DNA from: Kappaphycus alvarezii
Taxonomy: Eukaryota; Rhodophyta; Florideophyceae; Gigartinales; Solieriaceae
Reading direction: 5' to 3'
NCBI GenBank assembly: GCA_002205965.3
Contig: NADL03000534.1
Coordinates: 806,001 to 870,000, forward strand
DNA length: 64,000 nt
Made by a program: the position numbers and the translations under genes. A model generated the notes under the pieces. It had not been told where the DNA came from. It did no database searches and saw only the letters and a program-made list of their open reading frames with translations. Positions 48,645-59,735 of this stretch are shown piece by piece (the first letter of the stretch is position 1; every line of letters begins with the position of its first letter).

Positions 48645-49702
48645 CACGGGCCGGCGCCCGTCTAGCAATTAATCGCGCTGCTTCCTCCATGGTATCTCTT
48701 GTAGCTGGGGACACTCCTGGTGCGCGTATGTCCGCCGAAATGGTAGAGCAGTTTGCTTGGAGCGACCGGACAACAGCCACGCGTAATTCTCAATGGACAG
48801 CGTGAGTTTTGTTCAGCCTGAAGGACGTGCGGTACTACCTGTGACTGAAGGAAGTTTGGTCGCTTTCATCGGCTGGCTTCGATTGGAAAGGGATAGGAAC
48901 GGAAGAAAGGTGGGAGCGGCTTCCCTGCCGCAGTATCTCAGCGCTGTTCGACAGATGCAGCTAGTGCTCACTGGGGAACAAGTTCCTCCGTACCCATTCT
49001 TGAACCACGTCATTCGGGCATACAAGAAGTGGGAAGAAGAGCAACATCCGTCGGAAGAAATCCGTTGTGGTATTCCTGCGGACAGTGTGCAAGCGATCTG
49101 GGCGCTTGGAATGCAAAGCACCTCCAGTATGGAGGTTCGGGACTGCTGCGCTTGTGTGTTTGCCTACTGCTTTAATGGTCTGAGAGAAAGCTCAGTGATG
49201 TCTTTGTTGGAATCTCAAGTTACTTTGACCGACGACCAAGTAGTGGCACGCCTTTCCGTGGTCAAGGGGCGTCAAGCAAGCCGAGAACAACTCGTATCCT
49301 ATGATCGAATTTCTACGTTGGCTTCTCCTTTGGATCTTCTCGCGCGATGGGCTAGTATTCGGCGTCCACATTTCCGATTCTTTGCTCTGCCAGGAGAACC
49401 TGTGGAATGGACAAAGGGTAGTTTGACTACCGGGCTGCAGCGTGTGCTCAAGACTTGAACCTGCAACCCCCCCCGACGGCAAATTTACTTCTCATTCGTT
49501 ACGAATCGGGGCGCACACCGAGCAGGTTCTATTAGGTATTCCTTTGGAAGTTCGTCTGGCCAGGTTTGGCTGGGGTCACAATAGCGCAGAGATGGCTTCT
49601 CTTTACTTTGACCGTACTATCAAGACTACCGCGGCGTCGTTCTGGTTTTTCGGTGCTGGCCCTTCCGGGCCGCCCGCTTCCATCCCTCCTCCGCAAGCAT
49701 AA
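48640..49702 (+). CDS. DIRS-type element tyrosine recombinase
   Basis: It has the catalytic signature of tyrosine recombinases: an arginine in FNGLRESSVMSLL (about 49172-49210), the HxxR box in SHSLRIGAHTEQVLLGIPLE (about 49490-49550), the later histidine in ARFGWGHNSAEMASLY, and the nucleophile tyrosine in SLYFDRTI at about 49603. A core-binding region (LVAFIGWLRLERDRNGRKVG, then LPQYLSAVRQMQL) precedes it. The start is unclear: an overlapping frame from about 48640 (RAGARLAINRAASSM) joins near 48793, and another change falls near 49455. In DIRS elements this enzyme inserts a circular DNA intermediate without target duplication. Confidence 0.85.
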
Positions 49703-49764
49703 GTCGGGACGTTGGGTGCTGGCACCCGTCCGACATGGAGTGGTACTCCCAAGCTGGGGTTTTC

Positions 49765-49950
49765 GTCAAGTGTAGACGAAGTTTATGCGGATGAAAACAG
49801 CGTGCAGTGAATAGCGAAGGGGTCCACTATGGTGGCCCACATGATGCGTACGTGTAATGCGAGGATGGCTTACAGCACTTAGGTTTCGATCATGAGCCGC
49901 CGTCGCAAAACCCCGTCGGGCGCCGATTGGAAATCGGCATGCCTCTCTCT
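49765..49950 (+). repeat. Right direct repeat of the DIRS-type element
   Basis: 186 bp, identical to the left copy except that it lacks the 13 bases TACTTATGTGGTC. It starts 62 bases after the recombinase stop. Confidence 0.85.
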
Positions 49951-50640
49951 CCCACCCACCCTCCCAGGCGGACCACTACGTGGGCCGCCCACATACCTCT
50001 CTCTTTGTGTATCGTGTAATGCGCTGTAAGATCGATAATAAGATGTGCTGAAAGATCGTACAAAATATGATACGGTTCGTCGACGGTTTTTGTCTAAAGC
50101 CGACGAATAGCACCATCGGTTTTAAGAGGTTGCCCCCCCTAAGAACCCCGAGGGGTGGTGCGGGGGTTGGGATGGGTGGGGGGCGGTGGTGTAATCTGTA
50201 AGCTGTAAGCTGCAGGACGTCGATGGAGCTAGCTGAATAATTTAGTCCGACCTTCGAAGGAGCGGGGGTTTCGCCGGGTTACCTGGCGGGGAACCGGAAA
50301 CCCGCTTCGTTGAGGGCAATAAAACACTTGAAAAAAAGCGTTTTCACCAGTGACCCGATAAATAATATGCCACCCTACATGATAGAACACCCATAATTGT
50401 TAAATCACAGAGTAAATCTATGAGGACATAGAGCTAAACAGGAAATTAAATTCAGCTCCATTTCAGGTATGAACAACCCGTTTAAAAAATCAGCCCTCAT
50501 ATGAATGGGGAACGTCCTCTAGTTTTCAAAATAACGTTAAAAAAGCGTCACCACACTTATTTTCGTCCACTGTACGATAACAGACACGGATAATCTGCCG
50601 ATTCGGAATGTCTGCGATGTTGGGACCGCATTATTTGCCT
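49951..50640. other. Right flank of the DIRS-type element, junction with Copia B
   Basis: Two inverted repeats with hairpin potential stand out: TTCGTCGACGG pairing with GCCGACGAA at about 50076-50107, and GGGGTTTC pairing with GAAACCCGC at about 50262-50302. Between them is a G-rich tract (50150-50200). The exact right end of the retroelement cannot be called. Minus-strand Copia B protease sequence begins by about 50640. Confidence 0.4.
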
Positions 50641-51465
50641 TTAAAAATGTATTCGGATAAACCAGAGTCGATTAAAGTATCAAACACTGATCTCTCTCAT
50701 GCAGGCGGATCATAAGAGCAGAACCGCCACTGCCAGAGGCATTGGAGCCGCGTCCATAAAAGGCAGCTCCAAAAAGGCCTATATTTAGCTTTTCTTTCGG
50801 TTCAGGGCAGTTCCGTATGTAAAGCCCCAGGTCTCCGCAGTAGTGGCGTTTACTTCTGTCGTATTTCTTACCTTTTGTATCTCCTTGATGTCGAAAGTCC
50901 ATGCAGTAGGACGACAGTGCAACTAACCGTTTCCATGTATCTCTATTAGTACTGGCTGTGATCCATTGCTTCTCTTCATACTCTTGCAGTAGACGGGCTG
51001 TGACCTTTTTTAAAGTTAATTCTTTTCTTGATGTCTACAGTGCTACTACAGGTCCGTACGAGAACTTCGTTTTCTCCCCAAATGCAGAGAGAAAAACAGC
51101 GACTTGCATCTGGTCGGCGCGTTGGTACCAAATTCCTTATAATCGATTGAGTATATTCTAAACTGATCTAAAAAATCTGATATTACTTGAGCTGCATACC
51201 TTAGCCGGTTATGTTTCATCTAGAGCTCGATATCTGTGAAGATTGTAGAGACTGGATGTCCCTTACGTAATTTCTTCCACATCCAAAAAGTATTGTCTTT
51301 GTCTGACAGGCACACTCTGAGCGCCTGGATTCAAGCCCTTTCATGATCAATGCAAGAGATTTCAAAAACTTTAGTTTTGTAATAGCACTCCGTGGATGGT
51401 CATCATCTTCTTTCCAAACAAAAATCGTCGTTACAACGAATAGTGCACCTTGAGAGGTCAACACA
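50640..51465 (-). mobile_element. Copia B gag and protease start
   Basis: Minus-strand frames give a gag-like helical region (about 51465-50910) and then RSKRHYCGDLGLYIRNCPEP, a CCHC-type zinc knuckle with one cysteine changed (about 50807-50845). Shortly downstream (about 50655-50680) LIDSGLSEYIF carries the DSG active-site triad of a retroviral-type aspartic protease. The 5' LTR lies immediately upstream. Just inside it TGGTTATGG (minus strand, about 51614-51626) is in the position of a tRNA primer-binding site. Confidence 0.65.
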
Positions 51466-51627
51466 ACCTTCCGTTACAGCATCCCACAACTCAAAATCGT
51501 CACTTACTTGTCCGTAAAACTTGTAGTATTTCTTGCCTTCTTCTATTTTTCATAACTTCTCAAAAAATTGTTGATACGGCTGAGGAGATAGGAGTCTTTG
51601 AAGGGCTTTTTCTGGACCATAACCAGA

Positions 51628-51968
51628 AAGAAGTCGGTTTGGGCTTCGATAGTCTATCTTGTTCTTTACTCGTTATAGTAAACGAATCTAATTTATATTC
51701 TCAGATAAGCATTAATAGTCCGCGTAAACCACGGTAAACAGCAGGGTGTCCGTAAGAAAGAGGAACTCCATTCCGAAATATCCTTTTTGCACTATGCTGT
51801 GCTCTTGTTCCTTACAATAGAAAGGCACACGGGCGCAAGTAATGTTTTCTTAGGTATGGAAAATAATAGTTCGCATGGAAATCAATAAAGCGTTAAACAG
51901 TGACGATAAAAGAAAAGATGTACCCATGTCCACAGCACTAAGTGAGGGAACGATTCCATCCACTTAAC
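51628..51968 (-). repeat. 5' LTR of Copia element B
   Basis: 341 bp colinear with the left LTR at 38469-38812, with many substitutions and a few small indels. It is followed directly by GCGAG. Confidence 0.65.
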
Positions 51969-51973
51969 GCGAG
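51969..51973. repeat. Target-site duplication, right copy (GCGAG)
   Basis: Matches 38464-38468 at the other end of Copia element B. Confidence 0.6.
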
Positions 51974-52600
51974 GAACAAATGGAACATTTATGACAAGAA
52001 GCCTCGCGCTCATATCGTCTTGAATCTTACCGAGTCCGCTGCTATCACCATCGACGACGTTTTGGACTGCTATGGAACTCCATTGGATGTCCTCGAAAGG
52101 CATACTTCAAGGACAACCTCCAAGCCGAACTGAGCATTCGTTCAAAGCTCAACCTTTGGAGTTCGATGTTGCTAAAGACTTCGATGAAAACCTCGACAAG
52201 TTCTAAAAGATGTGTTTGGGATCTTGCCAGACCTGGTTATCCCGTCAATCGGATGACCAAATGACTTTATTGCTTAATACTTCTATCAGAATGTAAAACT
52301 TTGAATTCTACGGATGGAGGCAAAATTAAGACTCTTAGCGAGTTTTTTTTGGTCTCATACGTTGGAAATTGGAATTTAAGGATTGAATAAGAAAAAGAAT
52401 GGAAATACTCCCCCTCAGCACGCAAAGGGTTTTAAACAAGAAACAGGAACAGAGGTTTTGGCGTCGACAGGCGTGACGTGGAATGTTGTAATTGTCATAA
52501 GAAGGGTACTCTAAATTCACAGCCGGTAAGCGGTATGTGAGTGCTAGAGATATCGCAAATCATTCAAGCTATCTCATGGTAGATGAATAGTCCTTAAGTA
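51974..52600 (+). mobile_element. 3' part of gag of outer Copia element C
   Basis: The plus-strand frame opens NKWNIYDKKPRAHIVLNLTE, the central copia gag signature (Wxxx, DxxAxxxIxxxL), and continues DDVLDCYGTPLDVLER with later frame breaks. Near 52483-52516 a CCNCHKKGT segment is the remains of a CCHC zinc knuckle. Downstream to about 53.2 kb no pol domain could be read; the minus-strand Copia D begins there. Confidence 0.6.
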
Positions 52601-53280
52601 TGCGTAGACTTGCAAAGAAGGTAAAGGAATTTCCGACACTAGCTGTAGAAGGAAAAAGTATGGTGCTTGTTATCCTAGGGTTCAATCAAATCTATGAGAT
52701 TGATAGAACCAACAAAAAAAAACTTGAATTTGGAGTATTTAGTAGTCGCAGTTTTCACGGGTGCTCCAGATGCTCGAAATTGTCAGAAAGGTTGACATAA
52801 TAGGAAGAGAGTGGCAAAGATGATCCTTATGGTTCAATCCGAAATGCATGTTGTATTTCAGTATCGATTTTGAACGAAATTAGGTGTCTACTTGATAAAA
52901 GATCTGCAAGTTCAGCGATGGTATGGTTTGGATGTATCCCTGTTCACTTCAATAGTCTCAGGCAGGGGGGTTCCCGGATGCGCTCCATAGGTATTTCAGT
53001 CAGCTCCGCACCCTCTTTAACAGAGAAGCTATCCGTGATCAGAGACTTGATTGGGCCTTCAAAATAATCCCTAAAATCAATAGAGGCTGGTCAATGCAGG
53101 TGGTTTCCGGGCTGACCATTGCATCCACCTGACTACTACCCGTAGTTTACCTTGCGAAGCTATTTTTGCAATAAAAATTAGTGCTGTAATAGAGGTTTTA
53201 TGCCGGGTCTGGGGCAAGTTAAGTTTGTGTGGCTGAGGTGTTTGAACTCCGCTCTCAGAAGGGCTATACAGTAAAATATT
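52601..53280. other. No domain recognised
   Basis: Probably decayed sequence of Copia C. A plus-strand frame at 52600-52800 is open but matches nothing firm. Confidence 0.3.
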
Positions 53281-56200
53281 TCAATTTAATTCTTGGGAAA
53301 GTATGATCCTAGTCTAATTGAATACTGAGCAGAACGGTTGTTATTAATTATCTAATTAGTGCTTCAATCATTGGTTTAGTAAGTCAGTCTGAACATTATT
53401 GGTGCCTCGTATAAAGCCAATGTCAGAGATTGCTCTGTATTGAAATCCTTCTTCAGCGGCGGCACATCGAGCATTTTTCACTTCTCATAGGAACGGGAGC
53501 ATTTTGAAATTACGCCAAAGGGTGCTTTTTCAGTAGGCAAAAGTTACAAATGAACAGGCTTGCTCAACATGATCTTCAATTCGTTGAAAGTGCGATGGCG
53601 ATATCGATGATATAAAGACATGCGGCTATTTCCTCGGGAATTGAAGAACTTTTAATAGTCTATATTTGTAACAATTAAAAGAAATGAGTCCACTTTATCT
53701 GTAACATCTGCGATTAAAACAGGTACCCCAGCAGTGACGTAAGGTCTTAATTGTTCGCAAATGAGGAGTTTGAAAACCCAAATATCCTTAGTTTTTCAGG
53801 CACAAATTTGGTATTTTGAGGCTACAGTGTCTATCAAACTCGTAATAGATTGCATAATTAATCATTCGAAGCATCCAGAATCGTATTGAGTCATAAATCT
53901 GCCCCGCGACCTTTGCTAACTGCGCGATTGAGAAGAGCATTACAGCCTGGAGTTCGTTAACCAGTTCAAGCCCATAAGGGTGGACCTGATTCTTGTAAAT
54001 ACTGCGTCAGGAGGCAAATATTTAATTTACGCAGCATAAAATTTGGTCGACAAAGGTGTTGCCGTCCTTTTCATCGAGTGCGAATCCAGTGATTGAGGAA
54101 TGTAGCGAATATTATTCTTTTATTTCAAACTTCTTGTTTCATACGGAACTACTCGTCACTACATAGTAGAAGGTAGTCGAAATAAACTCCGCTGAGAACA
54201 TTGAGGAACCATTTTTAAGCTAGAAGTAGATTATGGGATCGAAACGAAGGGGTTTCATTTTAATGTAGTCATAGTGGTGCTCGTCAAGAACTGCGTACCA
54301 CAAGTCTCCAGAATCACATAGTCTGTACAGTGGGCGAAGCAGCTTTAAGAATTAAGAGGATTAATTAAAGTTTCCTCTATCTAAATGTCTTAAGATAGGG
54401 GTTCAGATAACTGAAGATATGCTTCAGTGATATGGACAGTCCAAATGTCGAAGCTGAAAGTAGCACCGAGCGATAGGGGGAGTCTAACAGAATGCGGCCG
54501 GAGGGCTGAGGGGAGTGTACCAAAATATGTTTCACCCTATCTCTGCGTCCTCCAATAACATAAAGAGCGTTATATTAATTTGAACTTCAATAAAGGACTT
54601 AATGGAGGGTATGAAAGGACCAGTAAATACATTTTCGTCGGCTGCTATTCCTCTCTGAGGATTAACTTGAGTTTTCCGCATTCGTGTAAATATTTGATCT
54701 CTCTTCTATTAATTTCACCTAACCTGTTGCCGTCAGATCGCTCATCATTTTCGTCTAATATTTCTGTATCAAATATTATGTTGTCGCTAGGCGACTTAAA
54801 TTGGGAAAATTTATTTCAAAGCTCGATAAGTAATACTGGAGAAAGTTCCGTTGGGGATTTGTATGGTTTAAATTGATCAACGCTGAATGATTTCGCGACA
54901 TATTTCTCGTATTCTCATAACAAACAAAAATTTCAATTTAATGTCTCTGTTAGAAACTCTGTACGTGGACTAGTCGCCGATTTGATTGTAAACTATTTTC
55001 CCATACCAGATGAGGACTTTCTCCCTAGGCTGGTAGATTCCATCACTCCAGGAAGGCACTGTATGTTTCAGAGCAATTTGGATCTTGAGTCTGGCCATTT
55101 GGGTATCCTTTTTCTTGCGCGCTATCACCGCGGTTTTTCTTATTTATTGTATCGTCTGTTAGGCGGGGTAGGGCTTATAAAAGGTTGAGAGTTGAGAGAA
55201 TTCACTAAGAAACAAGAGCAGAGGGAACCAGGATTTCCGGCCCAACCTTTTCGTTCATAATTTATCCTGAGCATCCCAAAGCGAGATTTTGTGTGTGGTG
55301 GCCCTGATTTCATTATTTTTCTGTAATCCGACGTAATGGCTCATGGTAACATTAAGTAAGTCACAAAAGGGAATGAAATTAAATTCTAAATGATCAATAT
55401 CCACATTAGAAAGCCGTACCAGATGGATGCATTTGCTTTTAGCTGGGAACCTCTGCCGGTAAGGATACAGCGGGATAAGCCGGTGTTGAATGGGTCCAAG
55501 GAATGAAAAATTGTTTTACAAAGTTCCCCTCCCTGCAGAGACACAATTGAGGAATCGAGCTGCAGAGAGTCAGGTTCCTCAATTCAAATTCTGCTGGACT
55601 GGAGCGCCACCAATGTACATTATTTTCAAACCTCTCCTTTCATTAGAACGCATATTCTCCGATCCTATGGTTACCTGGAAGCAGGAGGGGCCTTTTATAT
55701 TATCTGGGATGGTTAACAGCTTTAAGAATTTTCTTGCAAGGTCCTAGCGTTTCAGGCGGAGCTTCACCCGGCCGGGAAGACTTTTTGAGCTTGAAGAGCT
55801 TCACCGCAGATTAGAGAAGACATTGCGGTGCAGTTTCTTTAGTCTCACGTGGGTGAAGTGTGCGTCAGTGATGAATCACATTCGCATATAAAGGTGGTTA
55901 TTAGTTGACCTAAGCAGACGGACATGCCAATTGTCTACGTAGATCTCCTTTCAGCGTGAGTTAATTGTTATTACATTTTTATCAAGACCGTTAGAGGCCA
56001 TTCAGGGATTCAAGGAACTTTGTCCAGAATAGCCATACAGAACAATGCGGAAATGTAAATATCAACTATTTTCAGATCAACAGGGATCGTTGGTGTTCCA
56101 TTGACAATATCTAGAGGTGTAGAAAAGATACCAAAGGATTGGTATGATATTTCTTTAAGCCTGAAACGATTATAGGACGGAAATGTTTCCGTTTATGAAC

Positions 56201-56400
56201 ACCGAATGCGGTGAAGATCCAATCAAGTTCCTTGATATATTTTTTCCAGTTTGACGCTCTGCACTTGTGGTATTCGTTGCCCTTGCGGGAGGTTTCAAGC
56301 ACACGGCCAAGTTGGCGACTTTGGTTGTTTCAATTATAACCATATCGATGCTTCTGAGTGCTAGTTTGCCTATGGCTACGTCCGTCAAGATTCATGTTGG
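53280..56400 (-). mobile_element. Ty1/copia retrotransposon D, heavily decayed
   Basis: Minus-strand pieces occur in copia order. ELDWIFTAFGVHKRKHFRP (about 56200) matches ELNQILTAFGIHKWRTLP of element A. QPREKVLIWYGKIVYNQIGD (about 54970-55030) is the post-integrase segment also seen in A. TSGDLWYAVLDEHHYDYIKM (about 54300) is late RT. LAKVAGQIYDSIRF and MINYAIYYEF are the RT-RNase H connection. ISKCSRSYEK, then DIGFIRGTNNVQTDLLNQ (about 53400) is the end of RNase H. Stops and shifts are more frequent than in A. No LTRs identified. Confidence 0.6.
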
Positions 56401-57264
56401 TATAGAACTATTCTAATTTTTTTATTCGGAGAAAACTGGTGTATAACTTCGTGTGCCCGTAACGAGTCGGATCTCACGAGGGTTTTTGATAGTCTCATGA
56501 ACAAAGGTCACCAACTGTTGCAGAATTAACCATGGGACGTAATGTTCTACATAAAGACTATAGAACACTCCGAAAACTCCAATACTGTAACATTTATGCC
56601 CTTAATGTAGCTCAAATACCCTGACAGTATCCCTCCAGTAACCTTTACTAAGGGAATACACTATAAGAAGACATCAGTGCAACTTGTGCACTGTACTCAC
56701 GCACCAGTGTAAAACATAAGATCGTACCACTTTGTGCCAAGCCAATAACATGGAGCCATCGTGGCTATCTGGTGTGGTTCTTGAAAATTATTGGACCCCA
56801 CCAATCAGCAACTACGTTGTTCCAATGGAACTTGGTCATCATGTTTATTGCTTTCGATATCTTTCCTAATGCTACATGAGCCTTCAGAACATTTTACTTT
56901 GATACTTTTAGGGTCTTGTTTCTACAATACCTTTGAATTCAGTACCGTTTACTTATAATTTATCTTTGCTGGTGTTGAGTACTTTTTGTCACTAAACCCT
57001 GGTCTGATGCTTCGGCCTGTTTTCCGGAAGCATCACCAACAGTTGAACCATCTATTACCTTTTGTACGCTCAACACTCAAGATCTGGTAGCATTGAATAT
57101 TCTTTTTTCAGTACTGCCAGCCGTTCCAATCCGACATTAGGTTAAAAATATATTGGATTTGACGGTTCTGTTCAATTGTAAGCAGAGAATAAAATTTCGT
57201 AGCTACTCTAATTCTTTTTGGATAACGCTGAGTGCCCAAAAACAAGGCTTAAAGGGACCACCCT

Positions 57265-57651
57265 TTGTCGCAGGACAAGCATAACACAGAAAAATTACAT
57301 TCGTTCTTCGCCGAAAATTTTCAGGAACTGACGACGTTCGAGTTTGGAGTTGAGCTAAGAAAACCCACCAGAATCGTGGTGGAGGAACCAGGGACACCAA
57401 CAACCCACACCTCCTCCCTTCCTACAGCTTTATCGCCACCAGATCTACCGCCGATACAGAGAAGTCCCCCAGTCCCTCGCTTCAAGCCCGTCAATCCTAA
57501 GAAGACTCTACAGTTTCTTCCCGGCGCGGCTTACATCGTCATCCAGAGAACCGCCAACCGCCACACCATTTTCGAGAATTTGAATGGATTTATCCCGTCG
57601 ATAATCTTGATAACTGTAGGGGATAGTGGTAGTAGTGTACGAGGGAGTTGA
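57265..57651 (+). other. Orphan open frame, 128 codons, proline-rich centre
   Basis: The frame reads LHSFFAENFQELTTFEFGVE, then a Pro/Thr-rich middle. It is not recognised. It may be a decayed gag or transposase fragment; the high proline content and isolation make a host gene unlikely. Confidence 0.2.
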
Positions 57652-58640
57652 GCGAGTTTCGAGTTGGCGGCGAGGGCAGTAAACAAATCTGGGTTGTTGT
57701 TTTTATAGCTCACGCTGCGCGGGTATCGTATCCATGTACGAAAAAGGAAGTTGTCGATTGCTATAGTGTAGTGTAATGATGAGAGCAGGGATTGAGTAAA
57801 TTAAAGAACTGTATTGAGCGACAAGGGCTTGAGCTGAACACCACGCCAGGGCGAACGACTTTTGTTGTTCACGCAGCGGAAACTTCTCTGTTGTGTTGGG
57901 AGATGATGAAGGATAAGGGAGCCAGAGCCGAGCATTTACGCCAAACGGTAGACCTGATGTAATATTACTCTTACAGTACGTTTCGACTGCAAAATGACTG
58001 TAATGCGACTACAGTGCATATTCAGAGAGTTATTTCTATAGACAAATGAACACTTGAAGTTACTGTACCCTTCTCAAAAAATTTTACAAAAACCTCCCAC
58101 CTTTTTCTATTTGTGAGTTTACGCTTAGAGAAATTCAGGAATAAGTTTCACTACCGAATCCCGTTATCATAAACATCAGTGAAATGATATTCAACTCTCC
58201 TATCGTATTCGTTCATTGTTACGCTAAATTATAGGAGAATAGGTTCGGAGTATTACAGTGCAAGGGCCTATTTCCAATCGGGATTTGGTAGCATAGTCTA
58301 GAACGCCATGTACTGTAGTACAACTCGGTGAGCTCGTACAACTCGAATCCAAGCAAGACAAAGGGATGGGCAAAGGACCTCACCAAGACAGCATGCCGAT
58401 AGAGAGGGGTCCTTTGACGCCAAGCTCTCATCTACAATGCCAAGCAGCGCCAAACAGGAGCAAACTCGGAGTTCACCACCTCACGTGCTATCCTTTCGAC
58501 AGCACGTAAATTTATGCTAAAAAGATTACATGAAGGTCGTGCTGCGCAGCCGAAGAATTAGTCTATCATGCTCCATGTTCAAATTCAATTCGTTTAGAAA
58601 CGAAGATTGCCTGCGAATATTCCGATTTTAGAAGCAACTT
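57652..58640. other. No gene recognised
   Basis: AT-rich, with scattered TACAGTA and TACTGTA copies (57972, 58306-58320) and no conserved frame. It lies immediately upstream of the Harbinger-type transposase. Confidence 0.35.
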
Positions 58641-58658
58641 GTCGAGCTTCCGAATAGA

Positions 58659-59440
58659 ATGATTGCTTGGCCCCTTGGACAGACAGCAATACGCAGAAAC
58701 AGGTACGCTGTTAATGGGATCCTGGTTACTTGTGTCATATTAAATCGGATTTCCAGCCCGGCAAGATGGTCTGATTTGGAGCTTTTATTTAGCAAGCACG
58801 AATCCCAGATTTCAGAAGTCTTTTGGGAAGGCCTTGAGTGGTTGTTAACAACACGCAAGTTTTGGTCACAGTTGGACTGAGCACAGAATTCACGAACAGA
58901 AAGGCGCATCTTTATACAGGAGCAATAAATACGAAAACAAAAAGGCTCTCCAACTGTGTATGTTTTTAGATTGTACCGTGATTGGAATAGCGAGGCCTAG
59001 CGGAAGCCACATGATGCAGTTGGTTGCTTATAATGGTCACATGAGAAAACATGCTATGAAGTTTCAATCAGTCACCGCTCCCGATGGCCTCATTTTGTAC
59101 GCATTCGGTCCTGTGGAGAGTAGACGACACGACTGGAATCTTTATGTACGAAGTAATATGGAACAACTGCTGTCGTCAGTTCTGAACGTAAGCGACTCTC
59201 AGCATTGTATTTACGGAGACTCTGGATACAATAGAAGGTGGTTCAATGAAGTACCTTACGATGGAAGTAATCTGCAACCCCATCAATCTGCGCCTAAAAT
59301 GGAAATGGGCAGTGCTTGAGTAACAAAGGAATGGGTCTTTAAAGAAATCAATGCGTACTTTACCACCATTGACTTCAAGAAAAAGATGCAGGTTTTGGAG
59401 TCCCCTGTTGGTTCCCTCCACTCAGCAGCGGTGATTTTAT
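58659..59440 (+). mobile_element. PIF/Harbinger-type DDE transposase, decayed
   Basis: Plus-strand frames give the N-terminal helical part, SSPARWSDLELLFSKHESQI, then SEVFWEGLEWLL. The catalytic domain follows: FLDCTVIGIARPSG (first Asp), VAYNGHMRKHAMKFQSVTAP and DGLILYAFGPVESRRHDWNL (the GHKRxHxxKFQ and GxxHDxxxL motifs), then CIYGDSGY (second Asp). The EWVFKEI near 59325 holds the final catalytic Glu. Several stops interrupt it. This family produces HARBI1-like nucleases and normally works with a Myb/SANT protein, which is present next door on the other strand. Confidence 0.75.
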
Positions 59441-59735
59441 AAACATAAGGGGTGTCTATACCCACCACAGAAGCCCATTGACTTCAATTGTCCATCAAAT
59501 GCAATTTAGAAGTACCTAGATCTTGCAAAGATGGATTCTGATTAATTAAAAGCAATCATTGTTGTGCGAACTCTGCCCCAAGAGCGAGGACAAAGTCCCC
59601 GAGCGCCGAGGCACAGCGAGGCGCGGTGGGCCCTATAGGGGTCTCGTGCGAGCGGGGAAGCCAGCGGAATCTCGGAATCATACTCCAAAATGGCAGTAGT
59701 CACCGAGTCCGCAAAGTGCAGAAACCCAGTAGTTT

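Larger units (their letters stand above)
45703..50000 (+). mobile_element. DIRS/Ngaro-type tyrosine-recombinase retroelement
   Basis: This plus-strand element encodes a gag-like ORF, an RT-RNase H and a tyrosine recombinase instead of a DDE integrase. That combination defines the DIRS order. A ~190-bp direct repeat is present at the left end (45703-45901) and again after the recombinase (49765-49950). This recalls the split direct repeats of Ngaro/PAT-type elements, but the second repeat pair those have was not found by eye. The right end is not fixed; it lies between 49950 and about 50400. The repeat copies are identical except for one 13-bp gap, so insertion was recent. It interrupts Copia element B. 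Confidence 0.75.
38469..51968 (-). mobile_element. Copia element B, LTR to LTR, with nested insertions
   Basis: This minus-strand Ty1/copia element has LTRs at both ends in the same orientation. Read on the minus strand it has, in order: 5' LTR (51968-51628), gag with zinc knuckle and protease (about 51465-50640), integrase (45625-44715), RT and RNase H (40720-39200), a polypurine tract, and 3' LTR (38812-38469). The order is correct for copia, but the gag-to-integrase and integrase-to-RT distances are inflated by a DIRS-type element (about 45.70-50 kb) and by a second insertion (about 41-44.7 kb). Total span 13.5 kb, of which about 5 kb is the element itself. The LTRs have diverged visibly, so it is old. 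Confidence 0.7.
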
